The notes under the pieces are model-generated. The model was not told the DNA's origin, did not search any database, and was given only the letters and a program-made list of their open reading frames with translations. From Paludibacter propionicigenes WB4 (GTDB lineage: Bacteria > Bacteroidota > Bacteroidia > Bacteroidales > Paludibacteraceae), in NCBI RefSeq assembly GCF_000183135.1, contig NC_014734.1:248001-312000 (forward strand): a DNA stretch of 64,000 nt, in the 5' to 3' direction. Shown in pieces: positions 24,441-31,677 of this stretch (its first letter is position 1; each line of letters opens with the position of its first letter). A program made the translations under genes and the position numbers.

Positions 24441-25319
24441 ATGAAAATTATTGACAATAAAGAATTAGTTACTTTCTTGAGAGATTTCCCTCTATATTCA
24501 AAAACTCTATTTTTAGACACTTTTGACAAGAACTATGAATTTAATGTACTCGATTTTTTCGAAAGTAAAGCATATAAATTTTACTGTCCGTTTGAAAAGG
24601 AAGAACACACATTTAAATTTGGAAGAAATTACGGACAACAATATATTCTTGTCGGAAATAATATTGTTGACTATTTCAAAGACAATTTTGGAAAATTAAA
24701 TTTCACTTTTGCTCTTCCTAGTAATTGCCAATCTTGTGACTATAAAATGGAATTCTTGTTTAATATTTTCACAGACGAAGCAATTGAGAACGGTAAAGAT
24801 CTTCCAAAAATATATATTCGAAAATTTGGTCAGTTTCCTACATTTGAAAGAAATCCTGAGAAAATAGTTTTAGATTATTTAAATGAAGAAGATAAGGAAA
24901 ATTACAGAAAAGCATTATCAAACTTATCTGTAAGTTATGGAATTGGTGCATTTGCATATTTTAGAAGAATAATTGAGAATGAAATTAAACGACTAGTAAA
25001 AGACATTTCTGAATTGGATTTCGATGGTTCCGACAAAGTCAAATTAGCTTGGAGCGAGTATGAAATGAACCACCAAATGTCAAATTTAATAACGAATATA
25101 AATCCATATATACCAAAGTCATTGAAAGAGATTGGAGACAATCCAATTAAACTATTACATGACCAATTATCTGGTGGAATTCATGAATTTTCAGAGGAAG
25201 TTTGTTTGGTAAAAGCAAGACAAATTGACGTATTGTTGAGATATGTTATAAAAAAAGTAAACTCTGAGAAGTATGATTTAATTGAGGTCAGAAAAGCGAT
25301 GTTAGATTTAAGAAAATAG
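24441..25319 (+). CDS. Unknown AT-rich protein, possible DUF4145-like C-terminus
   Basis: A 292-residue soluble protein. The N-terminal part contains scattered aromatic residues and one CQSC pair (about residues 96-99), perhaps a metal knuckle. The C-terminal part is helical and amphipathic (AYFRRIIENEIKRLVKDI, LLHDQLSGGIHEFSEE, IDVLLRYVIKK), a layout resembling DUF4145-type nuclease- or defence-associated domains, though I cannot confirm it. Its base composition is clearly more AT-rich than the flanking backbone. It is enclosed by two cassette-like ends 1,064 bp apart, with a promoter outside the left end, which points to horizontal acquisition. Function unknown. Confidence 0.6.
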   Translation: MKIIDNKELVTFLRDFPLYSKTLFLDTFDKNYEFNVLDFFESKAYKFYCPFEKEEHTFKFGRNYGQQYILVGNNIVDYFKDNFGKLNFTFALPSNCQSCDYKMEFLFNIFTDEAIENGKDLPKIYIRKFGQFPTFERNPEKIVLDYLNEEDKENYRKALSNLSVSYGIGAFAYFRRIIENEIKRLVKDISELDFDGSDKVKLAWSEYEMNHQMSNLITNINPYIPKSLKEIGDNPIKLLHDQLSGGIHEFSEEVCLVKARQIDVLLRYVIKKVNSEKYDLIEVRKAMLDLRK

Positions 25320-25348
25320 AAAAACTTACTATTCTCAACAGCGCCTAG

Positions 25349-25443
25349 CAGCTAACACCTTTTGTTTATTGGCTGGCTGACGTGCATTCCGGCGGCTTTG
25401 CTCCCGCAAACCGCCAAATGCCCATAGCCTCGGTCGTTAGCAG
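25349..25443. repeat. attC-like site (putative integron recombination site)
   Basis: A 95-bp imperfect palindrome. Outer arms are GCTAACACC (25351-25359) and GGTCGTTAGC (25432-25441), differing by one unpaired C, like the extrahelical base of attC sites. Inner pairing continues GGCT/AGCC, GCATT (25384-25388)/AATGC (25417-25421) and GGCGGCTTTGC/GCAAACCGCC (25391-25415). The size is in the attC range. No integrase gene is present in the window. Confidence 0.5.
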
Positions 25444-25463
25444 CAAGTTTAAAAAAAGAAAAA

Positions 25464-26222
25464 ATGCCGTACAATACACCATATCCAACTATTTTATACA
25501 AATATAGAGACTGGGATAGAACTCTACATAAGAGTATTATTACTCAAAGAGAAGTGTATTTAGCACCACCAAGTTCATTTACTGACGAGGACGACTGTAG
25601 AATACCTATTAGGTTCGACTTGTTATCAAGAGACGACGTTTTTAAGAAATATGTTTTTCATTCTAAAGAAGATAATCCTAATTGGACGAGAAGTCAGCAT
25701 CGTACTCATGCGAAAAAAATGACTAACAATAATCCTTTTAAAAATAGCACATATATTGAGATTTTTCATAAAGGTTTCTTTGAAGACTTTTCATCACAAT
25801 TTGGAGTTTTAAGCTTAACCGGAAATCCGGAAAATGAAAGAATGTGGATTGAATACGCTAATAATCATCAAGGGTTTTGTATTGGATTTAATTCAGAGAT
25901 TTTATTTAAATATCTTGGTGGTGGAAGAGTTGTAAGGTATTATCACGAATTACCAATAATATATCCAACACCCAAACATTCAGTCAACACCCAAATGAAT
26001 TTAGAAATATATTCTAAGAAAATTCAATATATAGAAGAGGAAGAATATAGAACACATAGATTTTCCAACGATTTATTAACGGAAGAAGAACGACACATAA
26101 TTCTCCCAGTAGAAGCATTTAATTGTTTGATTTTAGGAAGAGACATGACTCCTGAAAACAAAGAAGATATAAAGAATTCAATTCCTGAAATTATGAGAAA
26201 TCTAAGAATAATTGAAATATAG
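25464..26222 (+). CDS. DUF2971 domain-containing protein
   Basis: A 252-residue soluble protein. The opening ILYKYRDWDRTLHKSIITQREVYLAPPSSFTDEDDC and the middle GVLSLTGNPENERMWIEYANNHQGFCIGFNSE match DUF2971, a widespread family of unknown function that is common on mobile elements and integron cassettes. It starts 23 bp after the attC-like site with no promoter of its own and a purine-rich leader, as expected for a cassette gene read from an upstream promoter. It is followed 8 bp later by the first ~95-bp structured repeat. AT-rich like its neighbour. Confidence 0.8.
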   Translation: MPYNTPYPTILYKYRDWDRTLHKSIITQREVYLAPPSSFTDEDDCRIPIRFDLLSRDDVFKKYVFHSKEDNPNWTRSQHRTHAKKMTNNNPFKNSTYIEIFHKGFFEDFSSQFGVLSLTGNPENERMWIEYANNHQGFCIGFNSEILFKYLGGGRVVRYYHELPIIYPTPKHSVNTQMNLEIYSKKIQYIEEEEYRTHRFSNDLLTEEERHIILPVEAFNCLILGRDMTPENKEDIKNSIPEIMRNLRIIEI

Positions 26223-26230
26223 ACAAAAAA

Positions 26231-26320
26231 CACCGCTTCCGCGCGATTGTATCGCGTGGGAAAGCTAAGGAGGATTGGCGGTAGTTTATGGTTAGCCACA
26301 CGATAGAATGGTGCGGCAGC
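26231..26320. repeat. Structured ~95-bp repeat, copy A
   Basis: Contains ACCGC/GCGGT outer pairing, a CGCGAT-TGT-ATCGCG hairpin (26242-26256), GCTAA/TTAGC and a CACGAT...GGTG arm. Aligned with copies B and C it shares the order CACCGCT, CGCGATTGTATCGCGTGG, TTTATGGTTnGCCACACGATAG and GTGCGGCAGC. Follows the DUF2971 gene. Same orientation as the other copies. Confidence 0.85.
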
Positions 26321-26410
26321 ATTGGTGCAGCTGTTTTTATTTGACTTTATATTCTCAATATGTAACAACTTCTATTATAATAATTTTTATAGTTGTATAT
26401 ATAACTCCTA

Positions 26411-26441
26411 TTGTAAATGTCAAATTTATGTTATATTTTTG
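26411..26441 (+). promoter_or_regulatory. Bacteroidota promoter for the small barrel gene
   Basis: TTG (26411-26413), 20 bp, TATTTTTG (26434-26441). Transcription would start about 45 bp upstream of the ATG at 26492. Confidence 0.7.
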
Positions 26442-26491
26442 TGCTGAAATAATAGAGGTTAAATTTTGGTAGATATAAACGTTGAAGAACA

Positions 26492-26953
26492 ATGAGGAAA
26501 TTAATTTTTACACTTGCTTTTATAGCAACTATGGTGAGTACAACGGGTGCTCAAAACAAGCGTAACGCAATAGGGTTTCGTTATGGAAACGGAGGGGAAT
26601 TCACCTATCAACGTTTTCTCGGGAGTTCTAACCGATTGGAAGTGGACTTGGGCGTGAACAGTTGGAATGCAGGCAGTGGTGATACAGGTACTTGTCTGAC
26701 CGGAATCTATCAATGGGTTTGGGATATCAATAAATCTGATGCAGGTTTTAAGTGGTATCTGGGAGTCGGTCCGCAATTTGGTATTCTAAAGGATGGTAAT
26801 GCACTTGGTGCACTGGGTCAGCTGGGTCTTGAGTATAACTTTACAATACCGTTGCAGCTTTCGGTTGATTATCGTCCGGGATGGTATTGCTTGCCAAAAA
26901 ATTTTGGAGGATCATTCGAGGATCTTTCCGTAAGTGTTCGTTATCGGTTTTGA
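26492..26953 (+). CDS. Small outer-membrane beta-barrel protein
   Basis: A 153-residue exported protein: signal peptide MRKLIFTLAFIATMVSTTGAQ, then eight or so amphipathic strands (RNAIGFRYGNGGEFTYQRFL, RLEVDLGVNSW, FKWYLGVGPQFGIL, DLSVSVRYRF) ending in F, the usual signal for outer-membrane insertion. It looks like an OmpW/PagP-size eight-stranded barrel, but no specific family is recognised. It has its own consensus promoter and lies between repeat copies A and B. Its composition is less AT-rich than the two genes before it. Confidence 0.65.
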   Translation: MRKLIFTLAFIATMVSTTGAQNKRNAIGFRYGNGGEFTYQRFLGSSNRLEVDLGVNSWNAGSGDTGTCLTGIYQWVWDINKSDAGFKWYLGVGPQFGILKDGNALGALGQLGLEYNFTIPLQLSVDYRPGWYCLPKNFGGSFEDLSVSVRYRF

Positions 26954-27009
26954 TATCGAAAACGCTATATTAATACTCAAAAGAGGCTTATCCAATAAGT
27001 GTTTTTTTT

Positions 27010-27112
27010 GAACGCAAATGTTGTTTCTGTAAATATGGCTATATTAGCTATTTATAATTTGTGTTTATTTGCGAACCAGCGGTCAGCGTAGCTAAATTTG
27101 CGTTCCTTTTTT
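27010..27112. repeat. Inverted repeat, possible terminator
   Basis: Perfect 10-bp arms GAACGCAAAT and ATTTGCGTTC enclose 76 bp; the right arm is followed by CTTTTTT. It could end transcription of the small barrel gene or be another dispersed palindrome. Confidence 0.55.
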
Positions 27113-27122
27113 CTTTTGAAAC

Positions 27123-27215
27123 ACACCGCTCCCGCGAGATTGTATCGCATGGTAATGCTAAGGAGCAATAGGCGGTAAGTTTATGGTTTGCCACACGATA
27201 GAATCGTGCGACAGC
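27123..27215. repeat. Structured ~95-bp repeat, copy B
   Basis: Same order of blocks as copies A and C: CACCGCTCCCGCG, ATTGTATCGC, GCTAAGGAG, GGCGGTAAG, TTTATGGTTTGCCACACGAT, AGAATCGTGCG. The CACGAT-AGA-ATCGTG hairpin is perfect here. Confidence 0.85.
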
Positions 27216-27261
27216 GAAGATGCTGATAGACATACTTAATAGATACTTAATAAAGAAAAAC

Positions 27262-27534
27262 ATGAGCAATAGAAAGAATTTAATGATTACCATGATGCAC
27301 TGGGAATGTAGTGACGCACAAATCTTATTAAAATTAAATGGAATTGAGTCGGAAATGGATACTGTATTAATGGCAGAAGCCGATTGCCCTTTTCATGTCT
27401 CAGGATGTGCTAAATTATCTGTCAGTGAAGAAAATTATGAACTCGGATTGAAAATATTAAAAGAACATGGATTTGACACAGACAATGAATTTATGAATGA
27501 AAGTCTTTATGTTGAATCCGTTTTTCCGAAATGA
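27262..27534 (+). CDS. Small protein of unknown function
   Basis: A 90-residue cytoplasmic protein beginning MSNRKNLMITMMHWECSDAQILLKLNGIESEMD, with an acidic middle and the helix SEENYELGLKILKEHGF. The frame is open back to 27220, which lies just after repeat copy B, but the ATG at 27262 is preceded by the A-rich leader typical here. Mixed alpha/beta pattern; no family recognised. It sits exactly between repeat copies B and C and ends in a strong terminator. Moderately confident that it is a real gene. Confidence 0.55.
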   Translation: MSNRKNLMITMMHWECSDAQILLKLNGIESEMDTVLMAEADCPFHVSGCAKLSVSEENYELGLKILKEHGFDTDNEFMNESLYVESVFPK

Positions 27535-27550
27535 TAACTAAAGAAAAAAC

Positions 27551-27650
27551 TCCTACCGCTCCCGCGCGATTATATCGCGTGGAAATACAAAAAAGAAAGG
27601 TTTTGGAGATTAGTTGATGGTTTGCCACACGATAGAATCGTGCGGCAGCA
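27551..27650. repeat. Structured ~95-bp repeat, copy C
   Basis: Begins 17 bp after the stop codon of the small gene. Has CCGCTCCCGCGCGATTATAT and CGCGTGG forming the first hairpin and the perfect CACGAT-AGA-ATCGTG second hairpin; the middle part is diverged and lacks GGCGGT. Confidence 0.85.
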
Positions 27651-27669
27651 TGAGCTATACTAATACTCA

Positions 27670-27705
27670 AAAGAGCTGATAATGATTTATCAGCTCTTTG
27701 TTTTT
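27670..27705 (+). terminator. Intrinsic terminator, probably bidirectional
   Basis: AAAGAGCTGATAA (27670-27682) and TTATCAGCTCTTT (27687-27699) form a perfect 13-bp stem with a GTTTTT tail. It ends the accessory transcript and may also serve the converging phosphoesterase operon. Confidence 0.92.
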
Positions 27706-27750
27706 AATTTGAAGATTTATCGGACAAAATATGAAAGTCTGATTTTCAAT

Positions 27751-30165
27751 TTACCGGTTTATAAAAAATGCAGCATGAACAGAAGGCGGACAGGGGCTGT
27801 CAATTCCTTTTACTGCTTTCCAGATTATTTCATTCAAAATGCCGTCAGGGGCTTCGTCTTCTTTTCTGAAGTCGAGTTTCTGACTGATGTATGCATATTT
27901 GCTGGTGTCGGTATTCACTTCGTTCAGATCAACCTGATGTGGCTTTACGCGATAAGGTTGATGCTGTGGGGTATTGTCGAAACAGCGCCACATGGGTTCG
28001 GCCGAAGCATCGTACTGACTCATGGGCGGAATACCCAGAATGAGTTCCATGGTGCGAAGCATACCGGCTGTAGAATACATGGTGTGATCCACAAAACCTG
28101 TTTTTACGAATCCTCCTGCCACAAAGGCCGGTGAACGATGCGCATCTACATGGTCGGGGCCGTTCTGAGCATCATCTTCCACAACAAAGACTACACTTTC
28201 GTTCCAGATGGGTGAATGGCTCAGGTAATCGACAAACATCCCCACGGCTAAATCATTATCAGCACAGTGTGCTTTGGGAGTAGGTCTGCCTTTGTTCAGG
28301 CCTTCGGTATGGTCGTTGATAAAGCGGAGGGTATTGAGCCGCGGCAATGACTGATGAACCAGCAATGAATCGAAGTCTTTGCGCCATTGTGTGAAACGAA
28401 TGGTGTCGCGCACCTTCTGATCCCAACTGGTATAAAAGGGACAGAAGTGATCTTTTAGCACCGGAATGTTCGGTTTATAATCGTCGGCAAATTCTCCGTA
28501 GGTGCGATAACTCACTCCATTTCGTTTGCAAAAGTCCCAGATAAATCCGTCTTTGTTGTTGGCAATTTTCCGGTTTCCTTCTGCATCGTAATCGCCTCCG
28601 CGTCCGCCATAGCTTGTCGGCCAGGTTTTTTCCAAATAATCGGTGGCATATCCTCCTAAGCTCCAGTTGTGCCCATCGGCACTCACTTCGCCGTTAACAT
28701 AGAAGTTGTCGAGAAGAACGAACTCACGCGCAATGGCATGTTGATTGGGAGTAACTTTCTCGCCGAAAAGTACGAGATTTTTATCACCATTGCCTTCGGG
28801 CATATCGCCTAAAACCTGATCGTAGGTTCTGTTTTCCTTGACGATATAAAATACATATTTGATGGGCGATGTAACATTGGGTTTATGTGGAATCGGGTTG
28901 TTTTCCGGAATTTTGAAGTCTTTGCCTTGTGGGTCGGGGGTGTTTTTATATACACTTTTGGTATAAACAGCCAAAGCCTTATCGGTAGGGTTATTCAGTA
29001 TCTGAAGACTTCCTTTGAAAAGCCCCCCGATGTATTGTACCGGAGTCGATTTCTTGATAGTTCCCCCTTGTTGGTACACCACTTCTTCATCTCTTCCGTA
29101 GGGATTCGGACCGTCAGGATTAGCCATCGACATACTTCCTTTTCCGTTGGAAATGAAAATGGTTTTTCCTACCGTACGCACACAGGTTGGATACCAGGCT
29201 GTTGGAATAAATCCTTTGCTGACGCTTTCGCCGGGTTCGCTCACGTCGAATACCGCCAGGCAATTGTTGTCGGCATTGGCAATAAAGAGCTTTTTCTGAT
29301 CTTCGCTAAGTGCTACACTGTTGGTGGTGGAGCCGGCCAGCGAATGAGGAAACAAAGCTGCATTGAGTGTTTCGATTACTTGTCTTTTTCGGAGGTCTAT
29401 AACCGATACCGAGTTATCGTTTGCATTGGCGACGAATAAATATTTACCATTTTTTGTCAGACACATATCATTCGGATTGCTGCCAACGGCAATGTCGGAC
29501 GAAAACTTCGCTTGCTGCGTGTCCCAAACCAAGATTTTGCCGCTTCCCCAACAGCTTATGTAAAGTTCGTTTTTACTGTGAGACAGGATGCAGTTATACC
29601 CTTCTCCTCCCAGAGGTGTGCGGGACAGAACATGTTTCGCTTTCAGGTCATAGACATACAAGGCATTGTCTTCTTTGGTAACTGCGTATAATTTATTACG
29701 TGCATCATCCACCGCAATACCCGCTACGGATATTCGTACCGGCCAGGGTTTGCCTAATGCCAGCGTGTCCACAGCCTTTAGCTTTTGGTTGGCCAGACTG
29801 TATTTGACTATACAGTTGTCGTTTCCTCCCGATGCATACAGAAACTGATCGTTTGCCGAAAAGGCCAGTCCTAACCACGATTTGCCGATTATCACGGAGT
29901 CGAGTCGGGTTTGTTTCACAGCATCAATCAGCATAATGCTTTGTGTGCTTTGTCCGTTGTTCGTAACCGCCAGTAATTTTTGCGAATGCGATACAGCAAT
30001 ATTCAATGGAAGATCACCAAGCGTGAGCATTTTTCCCACGGGACTCAATCCCCAGCCATTTGGCAGAATCAACCTGTTTTTAGAGATTTCATCTATCGAT
30101 TGAGCTTGCACCGTATGCATTGCCAACAGGAGAATGAATAAACTTAGGTGTTTTAGTGTTGTCAT
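27751..30165 (-). CDS. Secreted YncE-like beta-propeller plus phosphoesterase fusion
   Basis: An 804-residue exported protein (signal peptide to about residue 21, VQAQ). The N-terminal half (about 45-360) is a YVTN/YncE-type beta propeller with repeated phrases such as YLFVANANDNSVSVIDL and KLFIANADNNCLAVFDV. The C-terminal half (about 430-790) is a phosphoesterase of the PF04185 type (phospholipase C/acid phosphatase-like), seen in FYIVKENRTYDQVLGD and VVFVVEDDAQNGPDHVDAHRSP. It would cleave a phosphate or phosphonate ester in the periplasm or outside. It starts 24 bp after the PhnX-like gene stop and so belongs to the regulator-phosphonatase operon. Substrate unknown. Confidence 0.88.
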   Translation of the reverse strand: MTTLKHLSLFILLLAMHTVQAQSIDEISKNRLILPNGWGLSPVGKMLTLGDLPLNIAVSHSQKLLAVTNNGQSTQSIMLIDAVKQTRLDSVIIGKSWLGLAFSANDQFLYASGGNDNCIVKYSLANQKLKAVDTLALGKPWPVRISVAGIAVDDARNKLYAVTKEDNALYVYDLKAKHVLSRTPLGGEGYNCILSHSKNELYISCWGSGKILVWDTQQAKFSSDIAVGSNPNDMCLTKNGKYLFVANANDNSVSVIDLRKRQVIETLNAALFPHSLAGSTTNSVALSEDQKKLFIANADNNCLAVFDVSEPGESVSKGFIPTAWYPTCVRTVGKTIFISNGKGSMSMANPDGPNPYGRDEEVVYQQGGTIKKSTPVQYIGGLFKGSLQILNNPTDKALAVYTKSVYKNTPDPQGKDFKIPENNPIPHKPNVTSPIKYVFYIVKENRTYDQVLGDMPEGNGDKNLVLFGEKVTPNQHAIAREFVLLDNFYVNGEVSADGHNWSLGGYATDYLEKTWPTSYGGRGGDYDAEGNRKIANNKDGFIWDFCKRNGVSYRTYGEFADDYKPNIPVLKDHFCPFYTSWDQKVRDTIRFTQWRKDFDSLLVHQSLPRLNTLRFINDHTEGLNKGRPTPKAHCADNDLAVGMFVDYLSHSPIWNESVVFVVEDDAQNGPDHVDAHRSPAFVAGGFVKTGFVDHTMYSTAGMLRTMELILGIPPMSQYDASAEPMWRCFDNTPQHQPYRVKPHQVDLNEVNTDTSKYAYISQKLDFRKEDEAPDGILNEIIWKAVKGIDSPCPPSVHAAFFINR

Positions 30166-30189
30166 AGGTTCTTATTTTATTGGATCATT

Positions 30190-30912
30190 TTACAAAATGC
30201 TTTCAAGCCGAGTCTTAAACTCAAAAAGATTTTCCAGCAAACCATCATTTTCATATATTTCCAACTCACTTTTTGAATGAGTTCCGTTGGTTATACCAAA
30301 GGAATAAAGGCAACCTGCATTTTTCCCCTCGGCCAGGTCGGACGGTGTGTCGCCAATCTTTATAATCTTTCTAACGTCTGCGACATTACAAAGTTCCATA
30401 GCGCGGAAAATCATGAAAGGAGCGGGGCGGCTGGCTATCACCTGATCGCTGCTGATGGATGCATTTATAAGCACGTTGCCTGCGTAATTTCTATCCAAGC
30501 CTACATTCCAATTTAGTTTTTGAAGGATGATATCCGTTACTTTACGGTAAAATCCGGTTGTTAGTGCAATCTTGATGTTTCGCTCTTTTAGAAATTCGAA
30601 TACTTCTAAAGCTCCTTCTGTCGGGATTATGGCTGTGTGCAAATAGTGTGCTTCCAGAATTTCGCGGAAAGCATCATATGAATAATCAATCCGTTTGGCT
30701 AAATCCTTTGCCGATGCCTTTGGCAATTCTTTCCTCCACAATTTTTCAAATACATTTCGTTTCGACCATCCCATCATGGCGTTTATTTCGTCGTGGGTAG
30801 TAGTTAATCCGGTCTCATTTACAGCTTTGATAAAGCAATCTTCCACTTCATGGTTATCTTTTATGGTGGTTCCGGCCATATCAAAAACGATCATTTCTAC
30901 AAGTTGTGACAT
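30190..30912 (-). CDS. PhnX-like phosphonatase (HAD superfamily)
   Basis: Phosphonoacetaldehyde hydrolase cleaves the C-P bond of phosphonoacetaldehyde to acetaldehyde and phosphate via a Lys Schiff base. This 240-residue HAD protein has the phosphonatase-type first motif DMAGT (nucleophile D11; Ala at the second Asp position, as in PhnX), a cap-domain Lys51 in MMGWSK where PhnX has its Schiff-base Lys, and RPAPFMIFRAME, equivalent to the PhnX GRPxPW motif. It resembles the phosphonatase-like TIGR03351 subgroup as much as canonical PhnX, so the exact substrate is inferred from PhnW and PbfA nearby. Same operon as the regulator (13 bp gap). Confidence 0.82.
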   Translation of the reverse strand: MSQLVEMIVFDMAGTTIKDNHEVEDCFIKAVNETGLTTTHDEINAMMGWSKRNVFEKLWRKELPKASAKDLAKRIDYSYDAFREILEAHYLHTAIIPTEGALEVFEFLKERNIKIALTTGFYRKVTDIILQKLNWNVGLDRNYAGNVLINASISSDQVIASRPAPFMIFRAMELCNVADVRKIIKIGDTPSDLAEGKNAGCLYSFGITNGTHSKSELEIYENDGLLENLFEFKTRLESIL

Positions 30913-30925
30913 AAGTTGTTTGTTT

Positions 30926-31501
30926 TTACGAATTAAATAATAGATAAATTACGAGTATACGCGCAGTTGTTGTCGAGTTATTGATTTTCAGATGAGGCAC
31001 ACGTCCGTCGAAAAAAAGTGAATCACCCTGATTCATGGTAATCATCGCCTCACCCAGTTTGTAATCAATATCTCCTTCTACTAAATAGATAAACTCCATA
31101 CCATCGGTAATGACCATATCGCGTCTTGCATTAGGTTTTAATTCAAGGTAGACGGCACTGAATGTAATGTCTTTAAACGAGTGACTCAGTATGGAAAAAT
31201 AATGAAAGCCCACCGAATATTCTTTTTCGATAGGTTGATACTCTTCTCTTTTTACAAGGATGTAAAAAGGTGAATTTGAATCAAAATTCATTTGCTCGAA
31301 GAATGTCTTCGGATTTTCATCCAGTGCACTTATAATATTAAAAAATACGGGTAATGACGGAATCGTTCGACCATTCTCAATACGCGACAACAGCCCCTTG
31401 CTAACTCCGGATTTGATGGCAACCTCTACGAGTTTTAAATCCTTACTAAGCCTCATTTCTTTTATCCGTTTGCCGACAAAACTTATTTCATTTCCATTCA
31501 T
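30926..31501 (-). CDS. XRE-family regulator with cupin domain
   Basis: A 191-residue transcription factor: helix-turn-helix of the XRE type (about 7-60, RIKEMRLSKDLKLVEVAIKSGVSKGLLSRIENG) and a C-terminal cupin barrel (about 105-191, DGMEFIYLVEGDIDY, GDSLFFDGRVPHLKIN) that likely senses a small ligand. The frame extends to 31552, but the ATG at 31501 gives a standard N-terminus. It heads the operon with the phosphonatase and is divergent from the PbfA-like gene, so it probably controls both promoters in response to a phosphonate or its product (inference). Confidence 0.85.
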   Translation of the reverse strand: MNGNEISFVGKRIKEMRLSKDLKLVEVAIKSGVSKGLLSRIENGRTIPSLPVFFNIISALDENPKTFFEQMNFDSNSPFYILVKREEYQPIEKEYSVGFHYFSILSHSFKDITFSAVYLELKPNARRDMVITDGMEFIYLVEGDIDYKLGEAMITMNQGDSLFFDGRVPHLKINNSTTTARILVIYLLFNS

Positions 31502-31581
31502 ATAGTTTACTAATAGTGAATTTTGTGCTGTTCTTATTTCTACTCGCTGCAAAAATATGAAAAATATATTAGTCCAGATAT

Positions 31582-31606
31582 ATAGTTATAAGTTATTCAT
31601 AACTAT
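31582..31606. promoter_or_regulatory. Candidate operator in the divergent phosphonate promoter region
   Basis: ATAGTTAT (31582-31589) and ATAACTAT (31599-31606) form a perfect 8-bp inverted repeat with 9-bp spacer, midway between the cupin-XRE regulator and the PbfA-like gene. The position and symmetry fit a site for that regulator. CAAAAATA at 31550-31557 is a -7 box for the regulator side; TTACTTTG at 31633-31640 is a near match for the other side. Confidence 0.5.
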
Positions 31607-31677
31607 GCAACATACTTGTAATATCTAAGCTGTTACTTTGTGCAATAAAAAATTAATAGAGTTTAATATAAGTAAAC

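Larger units (their letters stand above)
26954..27261. other. Gene-free 308-bp stretch with palindrome and repeat copy B
   Basis: Holds the phrase GCTATATTAATACTCAAAAG (26964-26983), which recurs with one change at 27654-27673, an inverted repeat GAACGCAAAT (27010-27019)/ATTTGCGTTC (27096-27105) ending in a T run, and repeat copy B. No gene seen. Confidence 0.65.

Noticed and set aside
26231-26320. Repeat copy A as another attC site because it contains GTTAGCC
   Set aside because: Copies B and C have GTTTGCC, the conserved parts are internal hairpins and not end 7-mers, and the whole does not fold into one long imperfect palindrome.
28885-29439. Plus-strand open frame inside the YncE/phosphoesterase gene
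   Set aside because: It is antisense to a well-supported gene and its translation shows no recognisable domain.
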